From: Frigidibacter albus
GTDB taxonomy: Bacteria; Pseudomonadota; Alphaproteobacteria; Rhodobacterales; Rhodobacteraceae
Direction: 5' to 3'
DNA: 64,000 nucleotides
Assembly: GCF_009908165.1 (NCBI RefSeq)
Contig: NZ_JAAAUC010000008.1
Coordinates: 62,001 to 126,000, forward strand
Positions 36,759-45,964 of this stretch are shown here, in pieces. Position numbers and translations under genes: made by a program. The notes under the pieces are model-generated. The model did no database searches. It saw only the letters and a list, made by a program, of their open reading frames with translations, and was not told the DNA's origin. Position 1 is the first letter of the stretch; every line of letters begins with the position of its first letter.

Positions 36759-37184
36759 TTACATCGGCGCGGCCAGCGCCTGCAGCGCCTCGGTGCGGGC
36801 CTCGGTCAGCCGCGCCCGGCAGCCATAGATCACCATCGGCTCGGCCGATCCGCCGCGCAACTGGTAGCCCTCGGCGGTGCAGGCGAGGTCGCGGTAGCTG
36901 ACCCAGGCGCGCTGCGCCGCGCGCAGGGCGTCGGCGGCGCCTTTCAGGTCTGCGGGCTGGTTCTCGTCGAGGGCGCGCATCCGGGCCATCGCGGGCGCCC
37001 AGGCGGCGTTGAGGTCGGCATCGGCGGCGATCCAGTCCTGCTCGGCGCAGAAGGTCATTTCCATCTGGGTCATCGGGTTGGCGCAATCGATGTCGGGCGC
37101 GTCCTGTGCGCTGGCGCCAGGCGGGGCGAGGCAGAGCGCGGCGGCGATGAGGCGCGGGGCGAGTCGGGAGGTTTGGGGGGTCAT
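36759..37184 (-). CDS. LprI/DUF1311-family secreted protein in the urease block
   Basis: A 141-residue protein with a signal peptide ending in GASAQ and a DUF1311 (lysozyme-inhibitor LprI-like) domain with four cysteines (CANPMTQMEMTFCAEQDW; DLACTAEGY; IYGCRARLTEAR). I chose the ATG at 37184, behind GGAAGGAG. In related bacteria such a gene is found inside the urease cluster just before ureC. Here no ureC follows. Its role in urease formation is unknown; LprI proteins in mycobacteria inhibit lysozyme. Confidence 0.82.
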   Translation of the reverse strand: MTPQTSRLAPRLIAAALCLAPPGASAQDAPDIDCANPMTQMEMTFCAEQDWIAADADLNAAWAPAMARMRALDENQPADLKGAADALRAAQRAWVSYRDLACTAEGYQLRGGSAEPMVIYGCRARLTEARTEALQALAAPM

Positions 37185-37271
37185 GGCGGGGCTCCTTCCG
37201 GCGGTTCGGGCGCAAGATGCCCGCGCCACCGCCGCGGCGCCAGCGCAAAGCGGCCGGCCAGCCATGCCCGG

Positions 37272-37577
37272 CTAAAGCTCGCCCATCACCTGCTGGTTGA
37301 AGCCGAACACCCGCCGCGCGCCGCGATACGGCACCAGATGCACCTCGCGGGTCTGGCCCGGCTCGAAGCGCACCGCGGTGCCGGCGGCGATGTCGAGGCG
37401 CTGGCCGCGGGCCGCATCCCGGTCGAAGGACAGGCCCGGATTGGTCTCGGCAAAGTGGTAATGGCTGCCGACCTGGATCGGCCGGTCGCCGGTATTGGCG
37501 ACCAGAAGTGTGGTGACAGGCTGGCCGGCATTCAGCTCGATCTCGCCCGCCGCGGGGAAAACCTCTCCGGGGATCAT
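37272..37577 (-). CDS. ureB: Urease beta subunit
   Basis: The 101-residue small structural subunit of the urease trimer, with the usual [18 protein letters not shown] start, the [18 protein letters not shown] segment and the [10 protein letters not shown] end. It has no catalytic residues and needs UreC and UreA to form the enzyme. It starts nine bases after the HupE/UreJ gene. The catalytic ureC normally follows, but here the next gene is LprI-like and then a phasin-like protein, so UreC must come from elsewhere or the enzyme is absent. Confidence 0.96.
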   Translation of the reverse strand: MIPGEVFPAAGEIELNAGQPVTTLLVANTGDRPIQVGSHYHFAETNPGLSFDRDAARGQRLDIAAGTAVRFEPGQTREVHLVPYRGARRVFGFNQQVMGEL

Positions 37578-37586
37578 CGCGCGCCC

Positions 37587-38147
37587 CTAACCCGCGACGG
37601 CAAGGGCAAGCCCTGCCCCCGCCGCGCCAAGGCCCAGCATCCGCACCGCGATTGCCAGCCGCGCGAGGCCGAAGCCAAGCGCAAGCCCGGCCCCGTGCAG
37701 CACGGCGGTGGCGAGCGCAAAGCCCGCCGCATAGGCCGCCATGCCGCTGGCCGGACCCTCGGCGCCATGGGCATGGCCATGCGCCACACCGAACAGCGCA
37801 ATCGCTGCCAGCGCCGGGGCCAGCGGCAGCCGCGCCGCCAGCGCCACCGCAGCCCCCAGCACGACGATGGAGGCCAGGATCATCGGCTCCACCGCCGGAA
37901 AGCCGATCCCGGCCATGCCCATCGCCCCGCCCGCCAGCATCGCGCCGACAAAGGCCACGGGCGCAGCCCACACAGCCCGCCCGCCTGCCTGCGCGGCCCA
38001 GAGGCCCACCGCCACCATCGCCAGCACATGGTCGAGCCCGCCGATGGGGTGCATCATGCCGGAGGCGAGGCTGCCGGTGTCATGCCCGGTATGGGCCAGC
38101 GCCGCGGTCGGCACAGTCAAGGCAGCGGTCAGGAGCAGTCTTTTCAT
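37587..38147 (-). CDS. ureJ: HupE/UreJ-family nickel transporter
   Basis: A 186-residue membrane protein with a cleavable N-terminal signal-like helix (KRLLLTAALTVPTAALAHTGHD) and about six further helices. Histidine-rich motifs HPIGGLDHVLAM and FGVAHGHAHGAE are typical of HupE/UreJ proteins, which bring Ni2+ into the cell for urease or hydrogenase. It lies between ureA and ureB with 18- and 9-base gaps, a layout known in Rhodobacteraceae. Its presence supports nickel supply for urease, although the catalytic subunit gene is missing from the window. Confidence 0.92.
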   Translation of the reverse strand: MKRLLLTAALTVPTAALAHTGHDTGSLASGMMHPIGGLDHVLAMVAVGLWAAQAGGRAVWAAPVAFVGAMLAGGAMGMAGIGFPAVEPMILASIVVLGAAVALAARLPLAPALAAIALFGVAHGHAHGAEGPASGMAAYAAGFALATAVLHGAGLALGFGLARLAIAVRMLGLGAAGAGLALAVAG

Positions 38148-38165
38148 CGGTCCCTCGGTTCTTCG

Positions 38166-38468
38166 TCAGCGGATCGGGTGGTGGACGGTCACCAGCTTGG
38201 TGCCATCGGGAAAGGTCGCCTCGACCTGAACGTCGGGGATCATCTCGGGGATGCCTTCCATGCATTGACCCGCCGTGATCACATGCGCGCCCGCCTGCAT
38301 GAGGTCGGCAACGCTGCGGCCATCCCGCGCCCCCTCGACCACGAAATCGGTGATCAGCGCGATGGCTTCGGGATGGTTCAGCTTCACCCCCCGCGCCAGC
38401 CGCCCGCGCGCCACCATGGCGGCGAGGCTGATCAGCAGCTTGTCTTTCTCCCGCGGCGTCAGGTTCAT
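38166..38468 (-). CDS. ureA: Urease gamma subunit
   Basis: The 100-residue small subunit of urease, complete and with normal length: [20 protein letters not shown] at the start, [21 protein letters not shown] in the middle and the [15 protein letters not shown] end. It has no catalytic residues itself. It starts 12 bases after ureD and is followed by the HupE/UreJ gene, so the four genes are surely one transcript. Confidence 0.97.
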   Translation of the reverse strand: MNLTPREKDKLLISLAAMVARGRLARGVKLNHPEAIALITDFVVEGARDGRSVADLMQAGAHVITAGQCMEGIPEMIPDVQVEATFPDGTKLVTVHHPIR

Positions 38469-38480
38469 GCCCGTCCTTCC

Positions 38481-39356
38481 TCAGATCTGCCAGACTCGCG
38501 GCAGGCTGGCTCCGCCGCGCAGGATATGCAAGGCCCGTGCGACGGCGCGTTTCATCGGCAGGCCATCGGCGGCGCGCATGCGCACCAGGCAGCGCCCGTC
38601 CCAGCCCGACACAGCAGCCTCGGCATCCTCCAGCCCCGCCAGCGCGCTGCGCAGCGGGCCGGCGGCATCCTCGGCGCCATTCGCCACCAGCGCCAGCATC
38701 GCCACCGCCCGCGCGCCCGCCAGCAGCGCCGGGCGCGGACCGGTGCCGGGGAGCGACAGGCTCGCCCCGGTCAGCGCGAAGGGATCGACCAGCACCGGCA
38801 CCGCGCCGCGCCAGACCTCGCGCCGGTCCGACAGCGCCAGCTCTGCCACCGCCTCGCCCATCGCCGCGCGCCCCAGCACCAGCATTTCCGCCATCAGCAC
38901 CGAGGCGCCGGGGGCAAGGTCGGCGCGGGTGCGGCGCGACAGGGCGGCGCCGTTGTAAAGGATGGTCTCCTGCGGCAGCCAGTCGGCATGGGCGCCGGGC
39001 CCCAGCGTGAGGCGCACCTGCATGGAGGCGCGCCCCCCGCCCGGCCCGCCTGCGGTATAGGCGCGTTCCGCCGTCTGCGTGGTGGCAACGGCGCGGGCCC
39101 CGGGGCCGAGGTCGAGCGCGTAGCGCAGCGTGTCACCCCCGGTCAGCCCGCCGGCGGTGTTGAGGAACACCACCTCGGGATCGGGCCCGTGGATCCGCGG
39201 CAGCATCGCCTTGGCCGAGCCCGATTGCCACAGATCCGCCAGATGCGTGCGCCCGGCCTTGGCGATCATCTCGACCGAGGCCTCGCCGCTGGCCCGCTGC
39301 ATCGCCCCAGGAAGGGCGGCGGACGGGATCGGGATTGAGGCTGGATGGTGGAACAT
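38481..39356 (-). CDS. ureD: Urease accessory protein UreD
   Basis: UreD is the scaffold that, with UreF and UreG, inserts nickel and CO2-modified lysine into urease. The 291-residue protein has the typical FLNTAGGLTGGDTLRYALDLG motif, TQTAERAY, and LPQETILYNGA...LARRT-like segments. It is the first gene of the urease block. I chose the ATG at 39356 (MFHHPASIPI). UreE, UreF and UreG are not encoded in the window, so UreD would need partners from another locus. Confidence 0.93.
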   Translation of the reverse strand: MFHHPASIPIPSAALPGAMQRASGEASVEMIAKAGRTHLADLWQSGSAKAMLPRIHGPDPEVVFLNTAGGLTGGDTLRYALDLGPGARAVATTQTAERAYTAGGPGGGRASMQVRLTLGPGAHADWLPQETILYNGAALSRRTRADLAPGASVLMAEMLVLGRAAMGEAVAELALSDRREVWRGAVPVLVDPFALTGASLSLPGTGPRPALLAGARAVAMLALVANGAEDAAGPLRSALAGLEDAEAAVSGWDGRCLVRMRAADGLPMKRAVARALHILRGGASLPRVWQI

Positions 39357-39510
39357 GGGGTCGAGGGTAGGTCCGGGGGGGCTTCCGCACCATCCGCCGG
39401 GTTGCAAGGTTCCGGAGGGACCGCGACCTGCGGCACGGCACTGCCCGCGCATCAGGCGCCTTCGCCCAAAATTCAGGCAACGCGGAAATCCCGGCCAGCC
39501 GCCGCCGCAC

Positions 39511-39539
39511 TGGAAACGCCGCGCAGACCTGTGTAGGAC
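39511..39539 (+). promoter_or_regulatory. Possible promoter of pyrC
   Basis: TGGAAA and TAGGAC are separated by 17 bases and end 27 bases before the pyrC ATG. The match to consensus is moderate. Confidence 0.4.
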
Positions 39540-39566
39540 AGCGCGAAACCAGCAGCCGAGGGCACC

Positions 39567-40610
39567 ATGACAACCACTCTCACCCTGCGCCGCCCCGATG
39601 ACTGGCACCTGCATCTGCGCGATGGCGAGATGATGGCGGCGGTGCTGCCCGAAACCGCCCGCCACTTCGCCCGTGCCATCATCATGCCGAACCTGGTGCC
39701 GCCGGTGGTGACCGCCGCCGATGCGCGGGCCTACCGCGAGCGGATTCTGCAGGCCCTGCCCGAGGGGATGGCGTTCGAGCCGCTGATGACGCTCTACCTC
39801 ACCGAAGATACCGACCCCGCCGATGCGCGGGCGGCCGCGGCAAGCGGCCTCGTGAAGGCCGTGAAGCTCTACCCCGCCGGCGCCACCACCAACAGCCATG
39901 GCGGCGTGCGTGACTTCGCCAAGGTCCGCGCCGTGCTGGAGATGATGGCCGAGATCGGCCTGCCGCTGTGCATCCACGGCGAGGTGACCACGCCCGAGGT
40001 GGATATCTTCGACCGCGAGGCGGTGTTCATCGACACGGTGCTCGATCCGCTGCGCCGCGCGACGCCGGGCCTGCGGGTGGTCATGGAGCATATCACCACC
40101 CGCCAGGGCGTGGACTACGCCCGCTCCGGCGGCGCGGATCTGGCCGCCACGATCACCACCCATCACCTGATCCTCAACCGCAACCACATCCTCGTCGGCG
40201 GCATCAAACCCCACTACTACTGCCTACCCGTCGCCAAGCGCGAGGAGCACCGGCTGGCGCTGCGCGCGGCCGCGACCTCTGGCGAGGCGCGCTTCTTCCT
40301 CGGCACCGATTCCGCGCCGCACCCCGACCGGCTGAAGGAACATGCCTGCGGCTGCGCCGGCTGCTTCACCGCGACCAATACCATGAGCCTGCTGGCCCAT
40401 GTGTTCGAGGAAGAGGCCGCGCTGGACCGGCTGGAGGCCTTCGCCAGCCGGAACGGCCCCGGCTTCTACCGCCTGCCGGTGAACGAAGCCCGCATCACGC
40501 TGACCAAGGGCGCGGCCCCCGCAGAGTTCCCCGCCAAGATCACCGTGGGCGCGGAAGCGGTCACCGTCTTCGACCCCGGCTTCCCGGTCCACTGGACCGT
40601 CACCGACTGA
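39567..40610 (+). CDS. pyrC: Dihydroorotase
   Basis: The zinc enzyme that closes carbamoyl-aspartate to dihydroorotate in pyrimidine synthesis. The 347-residue protein is the short PyrC type: DDWHLHLRD (metal His pair), the carboxylated lysine in [20 protein letters not shown] and VMEHITT histidines, and the catalytic Asp in GTDSAPH. It has all metal ligands. pyrE follows in the same direction 151 bases on, separated by a paired dispersed repeat, so the two pyrimidine genes may not share one transcript. Confidence 0.98.
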   Translation: MTTTLTLRRPDDWHLHLRDGEMMAAVLPETARHFARAIIMPNLVPPVVTAADARAYRERILQALPEGMAFEPLMTLYLTEDTDPADARAAAASGLVKAVKLYPAGATTNSHGGVRDFAKVRAVLEMMAEIGLPLCIHGEVTTPEVDIFDREAVFIDTVLDPLRRATPGLRVVMEHITTRQGVDYARSGGADLAATITTHHLILNRNHILVGGIKPHYYCLPVAKREEHRLALRAAATSGEARFFLGTDSAPHPDRLKEHACGCAGCFTATNTMSLLAHVFEEEAALDRLEAFASRNGPGFYRLPVNEARITLTKGAAPAEFPAKITVGAEAVTVFDPGFPVHWTVTD

Positions 40611-40613
40611 TGT

Positions 40614-40729
40614 TTCTTGCTGGCGGAAATATCCCACGGGGGTCCGGGGGTGTGAAACCCCCGGCGCCTGGCCACTGGCGGGCGGCCGGGGCGCTGCCCC
40701 GGACCCCGGGATATTTCCGCCAGCAAGAA
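40614..40729. repeat. Inverted pair of dispersed repeats between pyrC and pyrE (copies 7 and 8)
   Basis: A CCAGCAAGAA-arm unit at 40614-40635 faces an inverted perfect copy at 40708-40729. The 72 bases between are GC-rich with further small palindromes (GGGGGT/ACCCCC; CCGGGGCGCTGCCCCGG). Together they can form one long hairpin right after pyrC. Confidence 0.8.
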
Positions 40730-40761
40730 GCCGCAACCGTATCAACAAAAGGACCCCTGAG

Positions 40762-41439
40762 ATGATCCCCAGCAGCTACCCCCCGAAGGATGAGATTGCC
40801 CGGCTGACCGCGCGGATGCTGCTGGAGATCAAGGCTGTGCATTTCAACGCCGAGACACCGTTCACGCTGGCGAGCGGATTGCCCTCGCCGACCTATATCG
40901 ATTGCCGCAAGCTGATCAGCTATCCGCGCATCCGCGCGACGCTGATGGATTTCCTGTCGGTGACGGTGCTGCGCGAGGCGGGGTTCGAGGCCTTCGACAA
41001 TATCGCCGGCGGCGAGACGGCCGGAATCCCTTTCGCCGCGATGGTGGCCGAGCGGCTGGCGCTGCCGATGACCTATGTGCGCAAGAAGCCCAAGGGCTAT
41101 GGCCGCAATGCCCGCATCGAGGGGGTGATGACCGAAGGCCAGCGGGTGCTGCTGGTCGAGGATCTGACCACCGATGGCGGCTCCAAGCTGTCCTTCGTCG
41201 ATGCGATCCGCGAGACCGGGGCGAGTTGCGGGTATACCGCGGTGATCTTCTACTATGGCATCTTCCCGGACACCGAGGCGAAGCTGGGCGCGCATGGCGT
41301 GAAGCTGCTGCACCTTTGCACCTGGTGGGACGTGCTGGCCGAGGCGCGGGCGCAGGGCGCCTTTGACGAGGCGACCCTGACGGAAGTCGAGAGCTTCCTG
41401 AAGGCGCCGCGCGAGTGGCAGGAGGCCCGCAAGGTCTGA
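40762..41439 (+). CDS. pyrE: Orotate phosphoribosyltransferase
   Basis: The enzyme makes orotidine-5'-phosphate from orotate and PRPP. The 225-residue protein shows the orotate-contact region [18 protein letters not shown], the dimer lysine loop [10 protein letters not shown] and the PRPP motif [13 protein letters not shown]. The start follows AAAAGGA. Length is slightly above the 210-residue norm because of the N-terminal stretch. After its stop a half unit of the dispersed repeat (arm only, TTCTTGCTGGCGG at 41449-41461) can be seen. Confidence 0.97.
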   Translation: MIPSSYPPKDEIARLTARMLLEIKAVHFNAETPFTLASGLPSPTYIDCRKLISYPRIRATLMDFLSVTVLREAGFEAFDNIAGGETAGIPFAAMVAERLALPMTYVRKKPKGYGRNARIEGVMTEGQRVLLVEDLTTDGGSKLSFVDAIRETGASCGYTAVIFYYGIFPDTEAKLGAHGVKLLHLCTWWDVLAEARAQGAFDEATLTEVESFLKAPREWQEARKV

Positions 41440-41691
41440 TCCGGCGGGTTCTTGCTGGCGGGCGCGGCGGCGGGGCACGAAGCTGTGGGCGGATTGTGGA
41501 TAACACTGCCCGTGGGGCGGCACGCGAATCCGCAGCGCGGTAGAACCTGTTCGAGATATCGCAAGATGTGGTAGGCTGCGGCGAGGCCGCGGCCCATCCA
41601 CAGGGTTGTGCGCCAGTTATCCCCAGACCTATTCCCCTACCCGGCGGCGGCGCAGGCGGGTAGAGAGGGGCCTTACCAAATGAGGCAGCCC
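41440..41691. promoter_or_regulatory. dnaB upstream region with DnaA-box-like sites
   Basis: TTGTGGATAA at 41494-41503 is an exact DnaA box core (TTATCCACA on the other strand). ATCCACAG near 41596 and TTATCCCCA at 41617-41625 are one-mismatch relatives on the plus strand. They sit in the 252-base gap before dnaB. Control of dnaB by DnaA is possible; so is chance for the weaker sites. Confidence 0.45.
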
Positions 41692-43191
41692 ATGAACGAA
41701 CTCCGCGCCTTCCGCGATTCCGGCACCGAACCCGATGCCGCCGCCACCGATGTGCTGCCGCACAATATCGAGGCCGAGCAGCAATTGCTGGGCGCGATCC
41801 TGACCAACAATGACATCTATGACCGCATCGCCAGTGTCGTGCGCTCGGACCATTTCTTCGAGCCGGTGCACAAGCGGATCTTCGAGATTGCCTCGGCGCG
41901 GATCCACAAGAACGCACTGGCCTCTCCGGTCACGCTGAAGGGGTTTCTCGAGGATGACGAGGGGCTGAAAGAACTGGGCGGGCCGGCCTACCTCGCGCGG
42001 CTGGCGGGCGCGGCGATCTCGGCCTTCGCGGCGCGCGATTATGCCCAGATGATCTATGACCTTGCGGTGCGGCGCGAGTTGATCGGGCTCGGGCGCGAGA
42101 TCTCGGCCAAGGCGGCCAAGGTCGAGGTCAGCAGCGAGCCGAAGGACCAGATCGTCGAGGCCGAACAGCGGCTGTATCAGCTGTCGGAACAAGGCACCGC
42201 CGAGCGCGGCTTCGTGTCGTTCCTGAAGGCGGTAACGGAGGCGGTGAACGTCGCCAATGCCGCCTATCAGCGCGAGGGCGGGCTGGCCGGGGTTTCGACC
42301 GCGCTGGTCGATCTCGACAAGAAGCTGGGCGGCCTGCACAAGTCGGACCTGCTGATCCTGGCGGGGCGCCCCTCGATGGGCAAGACCTCGCTGGCGACCA
42401 ACATCGCCTTCAACATCGCCAAGGCCTACAAGCGCGGGCGCCTGCATGACGGCACCGAGGGCGCGGTGCAGGGCGGGGTCGTCGGGTTCTTCAGCCTCGA
42501 GATGTCCTCGGAACAGCTGGCGGCGCGGATCCTGTCCGAAGCCTCGGAGGTTCCGAGCGAGCAGATCCGCCGCGGCGACATGACGGAAGCCGAGTTCCGT
42601 CGGTTCGTGGAGGCGGCGAAGGCGCTGGAGGCCTGCCCCCTCTTCATCGACGACACCCCTGCCCTGCCGATCAGCCAGGTCGCCGCCCGGGCGCGGCGGC
42701 TGAAGCGCACCCACGGGCTCGACGTGCTGATCGTGGACTACCTGCAGCTGCTGCGCGCCGGGTCCGGCAAGGAGAACCGGGTGCAGGAAGTGTCGGAGAT
42801 CACCCAGGGGCTGAAGGCGATTGCGAAAGAGCTGCACATCCCGGTGATCGCGCTCAGCCAGCTGTCGCGCCAGGTGGAAAGCCGCGAGGACAAGCGCCCG
42901 CAATTGAGCGACCTGCGCGAATCCGGTTCCATCGAGCAGGATGCCGATGTGGTGATGTTCGTGTACCGCGACGAATATTACAAGGAACGCGAGAAGCCGG
43001 GCGAGGACAACCTCGAGGCCATGGCCAAGTGGCAGGAGACCATGCAGCGCGTGCATGGCAAGGCCGAAGTCATCATCGGCAAGCAGCGGCACGGCCCCAT
43101 CGGCACGGTGGAACTGAGCTTCGAGGGCCGCTTCACCCGCTTTGGCAACCTGGTGCGGGAGTGGCAGGAGGGCGCGGACGCGCGGTTCTAG
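41692..43191 (+). CDS. dnaB: Replicative DNA helicase
   Basis: The hexameric helicase of the replication fork. The 499-residue protein has the N-terminal DnaB_N domain (LPHNIEAEQQLLGAILTNN, residues 20-40) and the RecA-like C-domain: Walker A GRPSMGKTS, VGFFSLEMSSEQL, Walker B DVLIVDYLQLL, and the SQLSRQVESREDKRPQLSDLRESGSIEQDAD segment. A short insertion (GRLHDGTEGAVQGG) after Walker A is usual in this family of bacteria. No intein is present. I chose the ATG at 41692 (GAGG seven bases upstream) over the longer frame. Confidence 0.97.
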   Translation: MNELRAFRDSGTEPDAAATDVLPHNIEAEQQLLGAILTNNDIYDRIASVVRSDHFFEPVHKRIFEIASARIHKNALASPVTLKGFLEDDEGLKELGGPAYLARLAGAAISAFAARDYAQMIYDLAVRRELIGLGREISAKAAKVEVSSEPKDQIVEAEQRLYQLSEQGTAERGFVSFLKAVTEAVNVANAAYQREGGLAGVSTALVDLDKKLGGLHKSDLLILAGRPSMGKTSLATNIAFNIAKAYKRGRLHDGTEGAVQGGVVGFFSLEMSSEQLAARILSEASEVPSEQIRRGDMTEAEFRRFVEAAKALEACPLFIDDTPALPISQVAARARRLKRTHGLDVLIVDYLQLLRAGSGKENRVQEVSEITQGLKAIAKELHIPVIALSQLSRQVESREDKRPQLSDLRESGSIEQDADVVMFVYRDEYYKEREKPGEDNLEAMAKWQETMQRVHGKAEVIIGKQRHGPIGTVELSFEGRFTRFGNLVREWQEGADARF

Positions 43192-43258
43192 GCGGCGGGC
43201 TGTCGCCGCCCCCGCGCTTTGTGCTTGACCTTGCGCGCTGCGCTGCCGAAAACCCGGC

Positions 43259-44308
43259 ATGGCCAGCGCAACCCTAGAGATCGACCTTGATGCCGTGATC
43301 GCCAACTGGCGCGCGCTGGACCGCATGAGCGGGCCGGGCGTGGACACCGGCGCCGTGGTCAAGGCCGATGCCTACGGGCTTGGCGCGGGGCCGGTGGCGC
43401 TTGCCCTTGCCCGGGCGGGGGCGCGGCGGTTCTTCGTGGCGCAGGCCGAGGAAGGCGCGGCCCTGCGCAAGACGCTGGGGCCGGGGCCGGAAATCTCGGT
43501 CTTCTCGGGCCATATGGCCGGCGATGCGGCGATGATGGCGCAGGCGGAACTGACGCCGATGCTGAACTCTGTCGAGCAGCTGACCCGGCATTTCGAGGCG
43601 CTGCCGGGGCATTCCTTCGGCGTGCAACTCGATACCGGCATGAACCGACTTGGGATGGAATCGGCGGAATGGGAAGCGGTGGCGGGCATCGTGCTGGCCG
43701 CGGGGCCCTCGCTGCTGATGTCGCATCTGGCCTGCTCGGATGACCCGTCCGACCCGATGAACCCCGAGCAGCTGCATGAATTCATCCGCCTGACCGAGGA
43801 TACCGGCGTGCCGCGGTCCCTGTCGGCGACGGGCGGCATCTTGCTGGGCCCCGATTACCATTTCGAGGTGACGCGCCCCGGAATTGGCCTCCATGGTTGC
43901 GCGCCCTATCAGGCCGGGCAGCAGGCGGTCCGGCTGTCGCTGCCGGTGGTGCAATGGCGCGACGTGGCGGCGGGCGAGCGGGTGGGCTATGCCAATGGCT
44001 TTGTCGCCGATCAGCCGACGCGCATCGCCACGGTGGCCGCGGGCTATGCCGACGGGCTGCCGCGCACCCTGTCGGGCCGCGCGACGCTGTGGGACGGCGA
44101 TACCCCCTGCCCGCTGGTCGGCCGGGTGTCGATGGACCTGATCACCGTCGATGTCAGCCATCTGCCCGAAGTGCCCGAGGCGCTCGACATCCTCGGCCCG
44201 ATGCAGGGCGCTGACGATCTGGCGGCGGTGGGCGGCACCATCGGCTATGAGATCCTCACCGGCCTCGGCGCCCGCTATGCCCGCCGCTATTACGGGGGTC
44301 AGCCATGA
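43259..44308 (+). CDS. alr: Alanine racemase
   Basis: The PLP enzyme that makes D-alanine for peptidoglycan. The 349-residue protein has the PLP lysine in [11 protein letters not shown] (residues 36-46), the catalytic tyrosine region [10 protein letters not shown] and the substrate-binding [11 protein letters not shown]. Its length is a little below the 360-residue norm. The end overlaps mlaE in an ATGA junction. There is a small GC hairpin between dnaB and alr (arms GGCGGCG and CGCCGCC from 43193) without a T-run. Confidence 0.96.
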   Translation: MASATLEIDLDAVIANWRALDRMSGPGVDTGAVVKADAYGLGAGPVALALARAGARRFFVAQAEEGAALRKTLGPGPEISVFSGHMAGDAAMMAQAELTPMLNSVEQLTRHFEALPGHSFGVQLDTGMNRLGMESAEWEAVAGIVLAAGPSLLMSHLACSDDPSDPMNPEQLHEFIRLTEDTGVPRSLSATGGILLGPDYHFEVTRPGIGLHGCAPYQAGQQAVRLSLPVVQWRDVAAGERVGYANGFVADQPTRIATVAAGYADGLPRTLSGRATLWDGDTPCPLVGRVSMDLITVDVSHLPEVPEALDILGPMQGADDLAAVGGTIGYEILTGLGARYARRYYGGQP

Positions 44309-45090
44309 ATGCCGTGACCCGCCCGCTGGCGCATCTGGGCCATGCCGTGCTGTCCGGCCTCGCCTCGCTCGGCCGCGTCTCGCGCTTTGCCGGCGCGACG
44401 CTGCAGCATCTGGTCCGCCCGCCCTTCTACTGGCGCGAGTTCCTGCATGCCTGCCTGCAGATCGGCTGGCTGAGCCTGCCGGTCGTCGGCATGACCGCGC
44501 TGTTCACCGGCGGCGCCCTGGCGCTGCAGATCTATGCGGGGGGCTCGCGCTTCAATGCGGAATCGGTGGTGCCGCAGATCGTGGCGCTTGGGATCACGCG
44601 GGAACTGGGGCCGGTACTTGGGGCGCTGATGGTGGCGGCGCGCGTCGCAAGCTCCATCGCTGCCGAGATCGGTACGATGAAGGTGACGGAACAGATCGAC
44701 GCGCTGACCACGCTTTCCACCCATCCGATGAAATACCTGACGGTGCCGCGGGTGCTGGCGGCGACGCTGTCGATGCCGCTGCTGGTGGCGGTCGGGGATG
44801 CGCTTGGCATCTTTGGCGGCTATTTGGTCGGCATCAACCGGCTGGGCTTTTCCAGCAGCACCTACCTGACCAACACCACCGATTTCCTGGAATTCTGGGA
44901 TGTCGGATCGGGGCTGGTGAAGGGCGCGGTGTTCGGCTTCATCGTGGCGCTGATGGGCTGCTATTTCGGCATGAACTCGGGCCGCGGCGCGCAAGGTGTC
45001 GGCGGGGCGACCAAGAAGGCGGTCGTCTCCGCCTCGGTGCTGATCCTCGCCTCCAACTACATCCTCACCGAACTGTTCTTCGCCGCATGA
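44305..45090 (+). CDS. mlaE: MlaE-family ABC permease
   Basis: A 261-residue inner-membrane permease with the MlaE domain ([66 protein letters not shown]). MlaE works with MlaF and a periplasmic MCE protein (MlaD) in phospholipid traffic between the two membranes. It is coupled to alr upstream and overlaps mlaF by 4 bases. No MCE-domain gene is in the window. Confidence 0.95.
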   Translation: MNAVTRPLAHLGHAVLSGLASLGRVSRFAGATLQHLVRPPFYWREFLHACLQIGWLSLPVVGMTALFTGGALALQIYAGGSRFNAESVVPQIVALGITRELGPVLGALMVAARVASSIAAEIGTMKVTEQIDALTTLSTHPMKYLTVPRVLAATLSMPLLVAVGDALGIFGGYLVGINRLGFSSSTYLTNTTDFLEFWDVGSGLVKGAVFGFIVALMGCYFGMNSGRGAQGVGGATKKAVVSASVLILASNYILTELFFAA

Positions 45091-45833
45091 TCCGCATCAC
45101 CGACCTGCACAAGAGCTTTGGCGCCAACGCGGTTCTGCGCGGGGTGGACCTGCATGTCCCGAAGGGCGAGAGCATGGTCATCATCGGCGGGTCCGGCACC
45201 GGCAAGTCAGTGCTGCTGAAATGCGTGCTGGGGCTGGTGAAACCGGATACCGGCAGCATCGAGGTGGATGGGCAGGACGTGACGAAGGTCAAGCGCGACG
45301 CCTTCCTTGCGCGCTTCGGAATGCTGTTTCAGGGCGGGGCGCTGTTCGACAGCCTCAGCGTCTGGCAAAACGTCGCCTTCCGCCTGCTGCGCGGCCCCGG
45401 CAAGCTGCCGAAAGCGCAGGCGCGCGAAATCGCCATCGAGAAGCTGCGCCGCGTCGGCCTGCGCCCCGAGGTCGCGGGCCAGTTCCCGGCAGAGCTGTCG
45501 GGCGGCATGCAAAAGCGTGTCGGCCTTGCGCGCGCCATCGCGGCAGAACCCGAGATCATCTTCTTCGACGAACCCACCACCGGGCTCGACCCGATCATGG
45601 CGGGGGTGATCAACGAGCTTATCCGCGAGATCGTGGTCGAAATGGGCGCGACGGCGATGACCATCACCCATGACATGTCCTCGGTCCGGGCCATTGCCGA
45701 CAAGGTCGCGATGCTGCATGGCGGCAAGATCCGCTGGACGGGGCCGGTGGGCGAAATGGATGCGACATCAGACCCTTACGTGCAACAGTTCATCCACGGC
45801 CGCGCGCATGGGCCGATCGAAGCGGTGCGCTGA
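45087..45833 (+). CDS. mlaF: MlaF-family ABC ATPase
   Basis: A 248-residue ABC ATPase with Walker A IGGSGTGKSVLLK, signature ELSGGMQKRVGLARAI, Walker B IIFFDEPTTGLDP and the switch His in TITHDMSS. The FQGGALFDSLSVWQNVAF stretch is characteristic of the lipid-transport (MlaF/Ttg2A) branch. It powers the neighbouring MlaE permease. It starts within the last codon of mlaE. The inverted pair GGAAACA/TGTTTCC at 45846-45881 after its stop could be a weak terminator or an operator for the next gene. Confidence 0.95.
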   Translation: MIRITDLHKSFGANAVLRGVDLHVPKGESMVIIGGSGTGKSVLLKCVLGLVKPDTGSIEVDGQDVTKVKRDAFLARFGMLFQGGALFDSLSVWQNVAFRLLRGPGKLPKAQAREIAIEKLRRVGLRPEVAGQFPAELSGGMQKRVGLARAIAAEPEIIFFDEPTTGLDPIMAGVINELIREIVVEMGATAMTITHDMSSVRAIADKVAMLHGGKIRWTGPVGEMDATSDPYVQQFIHGRAHGPIEAVR

Positions 45834-45964
45834 CGTTTCGATATTGGAAACAGTCCCGATGCCCGCCCCAGGATTGTTTCCGCCTCGCCGCGACCCAGAA
45901 CAACCGCCTTGCTTTTCACCCTGACGCTGCGACACTTGGCGCCGAACACGCTGGGGGGCGCGGG

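Noticed and set aside
41440-41691. Replication origin before dnaB
   Set aside because: Only one exact DnaA box, no A/T-rich unwinding region and no dnaA, dnaN or parAB genes nearby.
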